Part shown: positions 44,532-52,996 of the stretch, piece by piece
Numbering within the stretch: position 1 is the first letter of the stretch
How the letters are laid out: each line of letters opens with the position of its first letter
Assembly: GCA_031835245.1 (NCBI GenBank)
Contig: JAVKOQ010000349.1
Location: 1 to 52,996 of the forward strand
DNA: 52,996 bases
Reading direction: 5' to 3'
Source of the DNA: Balamuthia mandrillaris
Taxonomy: Eukaryota > Discosea > Longamoebia > Balamuthiidae
Notes under the pieces: model-generated
Told to the model about the DNA's origin: nothing
Databases searched by the model: none
Seen by the model: only the letters and a program-made list of their open reading frames with translations
Translations under genes and position numbers: made by a program

Positions 44532-45705
44532 TTCCTCGTGTTCTCTGCTACCGTCTCTTTTTCTTTCTCTGCTCACTCTTTCTCTGCTTCTCTCTTAGCT
44601 CTTTCTCTTCTGTTTCTCTTGTTCTTTCTCTTCTGTGCTTCTCTCTTCTCAAGTTCAGATCATACTTTCTCCCATTTTACTTTCTCTTTCTTATTCCCTT
44701 CTTTCTATCTTTAAAAAAAAACAATAGACAGGCGGTTGCTTCGTGGTGGTGAACACTCACTTAACGTTCCCTCACCACAACGCCGACGTGGCAATGCGCC
44801 TTGAACAAGTTCGCAAAGTGACTGCCTACATCGACCACTACGTCCATCGCAGCTTGCCCTCTTTCTTCTCTTTCTCCTCCCCTTCAACGTCTTCTTCATC
44901 TTCACAAGAAGCAAAAGAAGCAAAAGAAGCACTCATTCCGGTTATTTTAGCTGGAGATTTTAACGGCGGAGAGGAAGATAGCGTCTATCGACACCTTATT
45001 CTGGGGGATAGGAAAAAGAAGACAAAACAAAACCACAATAACAATCACGGCACAACCTCATCCATCACAACGAGCGCAAGAACTTCCACAGCCACAATGA
45101 CAAATAATTACTCATCAACGTTTGCGTTGCGACATGGAAGAGAAGTGGGAGTAACACATCGCAACCATGAAGACAACGATGTCGGAGTGGACTTTATCTG
45201 GTTGCGACACTTTGACCTGAAGAAAGAGGCTCAGCGTGAAAAGGACGAAGAGGCAGCAGAGGAAGAAGAGGAAGAAGAGGAGGAAAGAAAGAGGAATAAA
45301 CGAGTGATGAGGTGGTTGTTAGGACAAAACTTGCACTGCTCCAAAGAAACAATGAGGGTACTCATGGAGCAAGTCAAAGACGATGATGAAGAGTTCAAAG
45401 ATGAGGACGAAAGGAACTCTACAAAGACGGAACGAAAGGAACGAAGAACTGGCCAAGAGGCTTCTTCTTCTTCCTCCTCCTCCTCCTCTCCCTCCTCCTC
45501 TTCAACTCTTTTGCAGAAACCCGTTTTCAAGAGCTCCAAACTGATTGTGGAGGATAGTTGGGCGCACCCACCAAACATCCCGGATGAGCGATGGCCACCC
45601 GCGAGCAACACGAACGTCGGACGGCTGACTTGTGGCTCCGATCATCGACCCGTCGTTACGACGTTCATCCTGGAAGCCACGAGTGCCGCTCCGCAACAGC
45701 AGTAA
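43909..45705 (+). CDS. Endonuclease/exonuclease/phosphatase (EEP) family protein, 464 aa
   Basis: Exons 43909-44165, 44255-44414 and 44728-45705 (1395 nt, frame kept). The EEP motifs appear in order: VATFNVLAPCYH (Asn), VVCLQEYWF (catalytic Glu), KADGLAIFYRK, GNRVALLVLF, FVVVNTHLTFPH, ILAGDFNGGEED (Asp/Asn) and CGSDHRPVVTTF (Asp-His). Inserts occur between the last motifs: a Ser-rich loop, an Asn/Thr-rich loop and a very acidic one (45235-45300), so the domain is longer than usual. The family covers CCR4-type deadenylases, nocturnin, inositol phosphatases and sphingomyelinases. The FNVLA start and AIFYRK block are nearest to the CCR4/Angel branch, though no leucine-rich repeats are present. 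All catalytic residues are kept. Exon 2 uses the acceptor AAAG at 44254. Confidence 0.88.
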
Positions 45706-46236
45706 CGTTAACGCGCTGCTAGATGTTGCTTTTTCTTCTTCTTTTGTAAAGATCTTATTTGTTGCCTCTCTTCACAAGCTATAAGTGCACCATGACTTTG
45801 TGGCGGCAAGTGCCAGTGGTGGTGGTGTAGGGTGCACGCGAGTGGTGGCAACAAGAAGATCTTCTGGCCTTCTTTTGCCAAAGAGGAGGGATAGGGTCGA
45901 GAGAGAAAAAAAAGCAAAGTTGTTGTGTTGGCGTTTCATCCCTCCTACGATGCCCAGTCACGTGAGAAAAGCATCACCCAACCTCGAGGACCACTATAGG
46001 CGACAACCCCACGTGATGGTGGTAATGCTGCCAGCCAGACTGACGTAAGCGAGAATGAAATGAGAGAACTCCGTCCGCAGGAAAAAGCAGGAGAGAGCTC
46101 ACCTCCACCGGAAAGGATGCTTGTGGAGTTCTCCAATTTGCCAACAGTATAAACATGGTCTCTCTTTCTTCTTCCACACTTTTGTGTTTTGGACATCCAA
46201 CAACAACAACAACACAACTTTCACTCACCTCCAACA
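45706..46236. promoter_or_regulatory. Intergenic gap with TATA box for the LURP-one-like gene
   Basis: TATAAA lies at 46148-46153, 84 nt before the start codon at 46237. Short open frames in the left half lack splice partners and are not called. Confidence 0.55.
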
Positions 46237-47074
46237 ATGTTCGCAAACATGTTTGGGCAACGCAAGGCGAAGGAGTCGGCGGGTAAGGCGAAGGAGTCGG
46301 CGGGCAAGGCGACGCTGGCAGCGCAACAGCAGGCCTGTTATGTCCTCCCTCCAACCGCCCCGGCAGACCTCTCCTTTGTCATTGATAGCAAAGCCGTGCT
46401 GAACTTTTACAAAAAGAAAGAGGTCTACCTGGAGCAGAACGGAACGCTGGCGCTGGTCTTCAGCTTGAAGGCCAAGAACCTCGTCGGCTTGCCCACTTTG
46501 GAGCTGCTGGACCTTCAAAACCGGCAGCTCATGGCCGCCGCTTGCAATAGCGGCATGGTGGCCTCGTCTTGGACGTGGACAGTGCTACAGGCAGCCCAAC
46601 CGATAGCCACCATTACGGTAAGGAGGTTTCAGCTGTTGTTCTTCTTCAATCCTCTTCTTCTTCTTCTCTTTCTCATACCGGTCTCTTCTTCCCTCACAGG
46701 GAACGCGAGTCGCGCTCGGAACGTGCCGCTGGCAAGTAGACTTTCCACAGTCCTCTCAGCAGCCGAGCAAAAGCATCCAACAACTGGGCGAGGAGGAAGC
46801 TGCTGAGTTTCAACAACAGCAACAACCGCCGCCAACCACAACCACAACGAGCTTGACGGTGGAAGGCACCTCCGTGCTGACTATCTGCAACTCCATCATG
46901 AGAGGCAGCCAAGAAGTGGGCAAGCTGAAACGGCTCCGCTTGGACAACATGGGGAGAACCCAGTTTGGGTTGGAGGTGAAAGCGGGGGAGAACGCGTGGT
47001 TCATGCTTCTCCTCTCCGCTCTCATGGCCACAATGGCCGACACGCTAAGAAGAGAACTGATAAAAGATAGCTGA
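46237..47074 (+). CDS. LURP-one/Tubby-C-like protein (tentative), 251 aa
   Basis: Exons 46237-46617 and 46700-47074, phase 0. The N-terminus has a duplicated 8-residue unit (AKESAGK twice; a 21-bp repeat at 46260-46305). Strand-like segments follow: FVIDSKAVLNFYKKKEVYLE, TLALVFSLKAKN, LELLDLQNRQLM, WTWTVLQAAQPIATI and RVALGTCRWQVDF. After a Gln/Pro/Thr linker comes TSVLTICNSIMRG, RLDNMGRTQFGLEVKAGENA and a helix WFMLLLSALMATMADTL. This order of a 12-stranded barrel wrapped round a hydrophobic C-terminal helix is that of LURP-one, scramblase and Tubby C-terminal domains. Similarity is by pattern only. Such domains bind membranes or lipids. AATAAA follows near 47086. Confidence 0.6.
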
Positions 47075-47085
47075 AGAACATATAA

Positions 47086-47093
47086 ATAAAAGT
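47086..47093 (+). terminator. Likely polyadenylation signal AATAAA
   Basis: TAAATAAAAG lies 12-20 nt after the stop of the LURP-one-like gene, one of few clear AATAAA sites in the window. Confidence 0.5.
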
Positions 47094-47176
47094 TTCTTTT
47101 CCTGTAACGCAAGCATACCTTCAGCAGGGCACGCTCCTGTTGCTGGTTGGCAACAATGTTATTCTCCTCTTTGTTT

Positions 47177-48902
<1,726 letters not shown>

Positions 48903-49145
48903 CTTTTTTTGTTATTTCTTTTCGTGAACAAAAGTTTGATTTTTGATTTGCTGTCGCTTAACTCGATCGCAAACAAGATCATAATCATTATTGTCGACTG
49001 TGTACACACCGACGAAATTCCGGAGAAAAATTGGCAAAAACAGGAAATGTCGACAATAAATCCTCGTCGACAAATAATACACTTTATGTGACGAAAAAAG
49101 AATAAGCAATAAAAAAACGTAGCAGAGAGCGAAGAGAAGAGGAGG
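48903..49145. promoter_or_regulatory. Divergent promoter with three GTCGAC palindromes
   Basis: TGTCGACT (48992-48999), TGTCGACA (49048-49055) and CGTCGACA (49065-49072) lie between the RING-CH and acyltransferase-like genes. The first two form an inverted pair, ATTATTGTCGAC against GTCGACAATAA. The middle one lies 91 nt before the plus-strand start codon. Confidence 0.6.
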
Positions 49146-50375
49146 ATGCCTAATGCCTTGCTGGTGGTAGCCGTGCTGACTTATGTGGCGTGGGGCACGG
49201 CCTTTGCTCCTGTGGTCAATGCTGGCGTGATAGGGTTCCTCGTGTTTTGGTTCTGGTGGGCCTCTCACGGCATGAGCCCGCGCCGAAAGATGCAGATCGC
49301 CTCTTTTGCAGAGCCCAGGGAGGGCGTCATCCATGCCACCTTCTCTTCTGATGTTAGCAAGGTTCGTTTCTTTCTTTCTTCCTTTCTTTTTGTTTTCTCA
49401 CTCACTCACGCACGCGCAAATACAAAAATATAGGTGTTGAAGTGGATAGAAGAAGAGAGAAAAAGAACGAAGGAACACATTACGGTGACGCATGTGGTGG
49501 GCAAGCTGGCTGCTTTGGCCTTGAAGGACTGCCCTCAGCTCACTGGCCGCATAGTGCTTGACCGCTTTGTTCCTCATCCGGTACTTTGCTCATTCTTCTC
49601 CTTTCATTCTTGTCACTCTTCTCTTTCTCTTTCTCTTTCTCTTTCTCTTTCTCTTTCTCTTTCTCTTTCTCTTTCTCTTTCTCTTTCTCTTTCTCTTTCT
49701 CTTCCTCTTCCTCTTCCTCACTCTCTTCCTCATTTTCTTATAACGAAAAAAAAGACAATAGACATCAGCTTCCTTACAGCTATTGAAGGCGGCCGCAACC
49801 TCGCCAAAGTCAAGGTCACCTCCATCGACAGCAAGTCAGTCAGCCAGATAGCCAACGAGCTCTCCAGCGGCAGCCAGCGCCTGCGCACCGGCAAGAAGAC
49901 GAGCGGCCCACTCCAGTTCCTGCCGGTCTGGCTGGTAAGGATCGTGTTGGAGGTGGTGGGATACCTGGCGGGCGCTTTGGGGGTGGACTTCCCGCCGTTG
50001 GGCGTGGAGGCCTTCCCCTTTGGCAGCTGCGTGATCACCAGTGTGGGCATGCTTGGCATTGACCATGCCTTTGGTAAGTTTATGATTTTGCTTTTGTTTA
50101 TGTTCTGTTCTTTTCTTCTAACAACCGTTGTTTTTTAAATAATAATAGCTCCATTCACTCCATTCTGCAGAGTGGGAATGCTTTTGCTGATCGGCAACGT
50201 GAAGGACGGAGTGATCGTAGAGAACGGCGAGGTGGTCGTTCGTCCGAAACTCAAGATCACGGCCACTTTGGACCACCGCTTCGTGGACGGCTCCCAGGCC
50301 GCCATCATGGTCAAACGAATGAAGGAAGCGTTTGATGACCCCGAGAAGTATCTCTCCTCTTCATCGTCTACTTGA
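49146..50375 (+). CDS. Membrane-anchored 2-oxoacid dehydrogenase acyltransferase-like protein, 302 aa
   Basis: Exons 49146-49361, 49434-49580, 49755-50073 and 50149-50375 (909 nt, frame kept). Residues 1-40 form a hydrophobic anchor (ALLVVAVLTYVAWGTAFA, GVIGFLVFWFWW). The rest matches the catalytic domain of E2 acyltransferases: THVVGKLAALALKDCPQL, AFPFGSCVITSVGMLGI, and the C-terminal LDHRFVDGSQAA with the catalytic DHRxxDG motif. No lipoyl or peripheral-subunit-binding domain is present, so this is not a normal pyruvate or 2-oxoglutarate dehydrogenase E2. The His and Asp of the active motif are kept. It may use a different acyl carrier, or act without a complex. Location: organelle or endomembrane, active site facing unknown. 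Intron 2 has a long (CTTTCT)n tract. Confidence 0.85.
49619..49705 (+). repeat. (CTTTCT)n microsatellite in acyltransferase-like gene intron
   Basis: About 14 near-perfect copies in the intron at 49581-49754, pyrimidine-only in the sense direction, extended by CTTCCT units. Confidence 0.92.
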
Positions 50376-50499
50376 GAGGAGTGACTTTCATTTCTTTGTT
50401 TTTTCATTCTCCCTATTTATTTATTAGAAGTTACATTTCATTCCTCATGTCTCTTTCTCGTGCTACTCACTTGTGTTCCTAAGCCTGTGCGTTCATCCT

Positions 50500-50900
50500 A
50501 AGGACATCCATTCACCCTCAACCACTTCAAGTGCTGCCAATCCTCCATGACGCGCGTTTGCATCCCAGGGACATCCATGGTCCTTTCAACCACCTCATCA
50601 ATCGGAGGTCGCCCCACTCTGCTGCTTTTGCAAAGGTGCTCATCCCAAGGGCAATGGCGGGCATGCAAACACCATTGAGAAGGTCTTTCTGGCAGCAGCA
50701 ACGGAAGGGCATTTGGAGGTCATGCGATGGGTTCGCGAGAAGGGCGCAAACCACCTGCGCCGCTGCCACCCAAGCAAAGCCCTTCTCCGCTGCCCTCAGC
50801 GATATACCCTCTCGATTGTACGTGCTGAAATGGATGAAGGAGGCCCCAGCGCACACTGCAACACCTGGAGCTGCCACCAACCACAAGTTGCAGCCACCGC
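50500..50900. pseudogene. Decayed ankyrin-repeat fragments in divergent orientation
   Basis: Two ankyrin pieces of the local LQWAR/GCPW style lie back to back. On the minus strand, about 50680 down to 50500, CPWDEHLC, AKAAEWGDLRLMRWLK and QHLKWLRVNGCP occur in different frames. On the plus strand, about 50656-50900, VFLAAATEGHLEVMRWVREKG and then CAAATQ ... LYVLKWMKEA occur in different frames. Each piece is broken by at least one frameshift and neither has an F-box or a start. They look like remnants of the F-box/ankyrin family, with an inversion or two separate insertions. No intact gene can be read in 50376-51016. Confidence 0.6.
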
Positions 50901-51016
50901 AAGGGCATCCATGCTCGTGAGCCCATCATGCCCACGGTGGGCTGCAAGGGCAGTCGTCTTTGATGATAGCTGTTAATATTTCCCAGTTGAGATAGGAAAC
51001 CGAATTTCTTTCTTAT

Positions 51017-52996
51017 TCACACCTTCTTTTGCTGTTTCTTTTGGTGGTGCAACCAAACGAGCCTCCGCTGCACCATCTCGGCCACTCTCTCCGCTTCGAA
51101 CCGCTCGACCACATCCTCTCTGGCCCGCTTTCCTTTCCTCCGAGCCTCTCCCGTCTCCTGCTCCTCCATCACCCTCCTCATCAGCCGCTGCAAGTGCTTC
51201 ACATCCGGTTTGGCCCATTGGCCTCCTCCCCCGTTCTCGAAAAACCCTGCGCTCTCCATCTTCTCCACTCGCAGAGGATAGCTGTTGGCCTCGGTCAAGA
51301 AGTCAGAGGGGCCGGACCAATTGGTGGCAATGACGGGCAGCTCCATGGCCATGGCCTCCACGATGGGCATGCCAAAGCCTTCCCCTCTGGTGGGGAGCAC
51401 AAAAGCATCCGCAGAGAGAAAGAGCTTGGGCATCTCTGAGACCTTTTGTTCTTTGCTCAAGATTCGAACGGGGGGAAGCTTCCGCTGGTACATTTGGTGG
51501 ATCTCTTGTGGAAAGCTAAAGGAGATGAATGTGAGAATGGAGGACTCGTCGCGAGGGAGGAGAGGAGGAGGGGGAGTGGGATAGAGGTAGGTTTGGAGGT
51601 GCAGCTCGACTCGCCCGGGAGGATCGTTGCGGAACTCGTCCCAGAAGGCACGAAGAAGAAGGTCCCAACCTTTTCTTTCTTCCATTTTGAAGACGGAGAG
51701 AAAGATGAAAGGCCTGCTGTTTTGGTTGTTGTGGATAGACGAAGGACGAGGGAGAGGAGGAGAAGGACGAGAAGGAAAGGCATTTGGATCGAACAGGTGA
51801 GTGTCGATAGGAACAGGAACAACGTGAAGCTTGTCTCGACGTACACCAGCTGAAGAGAAGACTTCCACCAAGAAGGAGGACGGAACCCAAATCTCTGTTA
51901 CTCTAACATAAAATGTAAGAAAAAAAAAAAAACGAAGGAAGGAACGAAGAGAACAACAAAGAGAAGGAGAGAGAGAGAGAGGAAAAACCTTGAATCGTCG
52001 TTACAGATGTCAACCCATTCATCAGGAATGCTATTTGTCTCTATCATGCTCCTTCCAATAACTATATCCGGCCTTTTGTTTACCGTCACGAGACCTCTGT
52101 ACGGAAACTGAGGGTACGAAGGTGGCGGCTTATGACTCACCCACACAAAACTGGAGTCTTCATCCCTTCCAGCTCGTTCTGCTTCATATTCATCTTCATC
52201 TTCTTCGCTGACGTGAAGGTTCATTCGAAGTCGCAACCGTTCTAAACTTTCCCTCGCGTGAAGAGTAAAGCCTTTGCAAAAGGAACGACCATCCGCCACG
52301 ATGGAAACAGAACGAAGTTTGTCCTCCAACTGAGTCACAAATTGAGCGCTCTCCAAGCCCCATCCCGTACATCCACCATAGCTGTCCCACACCAAATCAA
52401 TAGCTTGTTCTGCTTTATTGTCCTCGTTGTCTCCTTGGTCTTCTTCTTTTTGCGCCTGAAGACGGATATCCCAAAGGTTGTTTTTCGTTACCATCGGTGA
52501 AAGTTGGTAAAGCAGTTCAGAGGTGCGAAAAATCGAAGGAGAGAAGAATGTTTCTACGTCTTCAAGGCCGATGATGGTGTCGAAGGTTCGTAACTCAACA
52601 GCAGCTTCCGTGGGAACGTACACGGCGCGTTGAGAATGTTTCTGATGAGCGAATTTACTCCATTCCATCACTCGAAGGAATGGAACAATGCTTTGAATAA
52701 AAGAAGTAGATGCAGCAGAATCGTTGAAGAAGCGACGTGCAGATGCAGCGTTTGCAAAGAAACAATGTGGGGACGGTGCTGCCACGTCTGTAAACATCGC
52801 CTTACTATTGCTGTTGGCTAATGCGTGTGTTCTCCGCTCTCCTGCCAACCGAAGGTACGGCCAACTTACTTGATGCTTTCTTTCCACTTCCGTTCTTAGT
52901 GTGTCTTCCTGCTCCATCACCGTCTTCACCTCGTCCATGCCACAACTGTGCAATAGTTGCTCTTCTTTTTCGTCTTTCTCCTCTTCGTTGTTACTT
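51017..52996 (-). CDS. GT4-type glycosyltransferase (5' end beyond the window)
   Basis: Two exons: window edge (52996) to 51989, and 51902-51017. The frame is open to the right edge, so the start lies outside. The C-terminal half is the classic GT-B/GT4 domain: VTEIWVPSSFLVEVF, FIFLSVFKMEERKGWDLLL, KLFLSADAFVLPTRGEGFG, then MPIVEAMAMELPVIATNWSG, which holds the E-x7-E donor-binding motif. The N-terminal half (LVWDSYGGCTGWGLES, RLRMNLHVSEEDEDEYEAE) is a divergent Rossmann half. GT4 enzymes move sugars from nucleotide donors to glycans, lipids or proteins. Which acceptor is used cannot be told. No signal peptide is visible in the part present. The minus-strand intron at 51903-51988 contains (CT)n in the sense direction. 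Confidence 0.88.

Overview
This window is nuclear DNA from a free-living unicellular eukaryote with a compact, intron-rich genome. I can support 26 protein genes in 53 kb, about one per 2 kb, on both strands. Most are split by short GT-AG introns (usually 46-130 nt), and every exon join described here keeps frame under the standard code unless noted. The gene set is eukaryotic: MCRS1, an ITFG1-like FG-GAP protein, a RING-CH ligase, F-box proteins, a dual-specificity phosphatase and a folate-biopterin transporter. Helicase-associated (HA) domain arrays and F-box/ankyrin repeats of the LQWAR.NGCPW type are typical of algae, stramenopiles and other protists. I cannot name the species. I see no tRNA, rRNA, CRISPR array, transposase or reverse transcriptase.

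Layout, left to right. 1-7.3 kb: the tail of an Asp/Gly/His repeat gene, a 12-exon coiled-coil gene, a small two-exon gene and an aldo/keto reductase. 7.7-16.4 kb: a SAM-PB1 protein, a dual-specificity phosphatase, a 1.8 kb gene-free stretch and a four-HA-domain protein. 16.6-24.6 kb: a macrodomain-like protein, an acidic secreted protein, MCRS1 (FHA domain; NSL/INO80 chromatin complexes) and a four-helix membrane protein with a His/Asn-rich loop. 25.3-32.9 kb: an ITFG1-like type I membrane protein, a second coiled-coil gene, a 1.3 kb repeat- and hairpin-rich spacer and an ankyrin gene. 33.2-41.7 kb: a PhnZ-like HD oxygenase followed closely by a Rieske/FAD (AIFM3-like) reductase, two F-box/ankyrin genes around a metallophosphoesterase, and a secreted repeat protein. 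42.0-53 kb: a folate-biopterin transporter diverging from an endonuclease/exonuclease/phosphatase gene, a LURP-one-like protein, a RING-CH membrane protein, a membrane-anchored 2-oxoacid-acyltransferase-like protein, an ankyrin pseudogene and a GT4 glycosyltransferase cut by the window edge.

Genome-level patterns stand out more than any single gene. Intronic microsatellites are almost always pyrimidine-rich on the sense strand, whichever strand the gene lies on. The 8-bp palindrome TGTCGACA occurs seven times, always in gaps upstream of genes. CCAAT boxes (ACCAATC) mark several promoters. A perfect 37-bp inverted repeat with a 54-nt loop lies in the 31 kb spacer. The genes do not form one pathway; the most suggestive neighbours are the HD oxygenase and the Rieske/FAD reductase.
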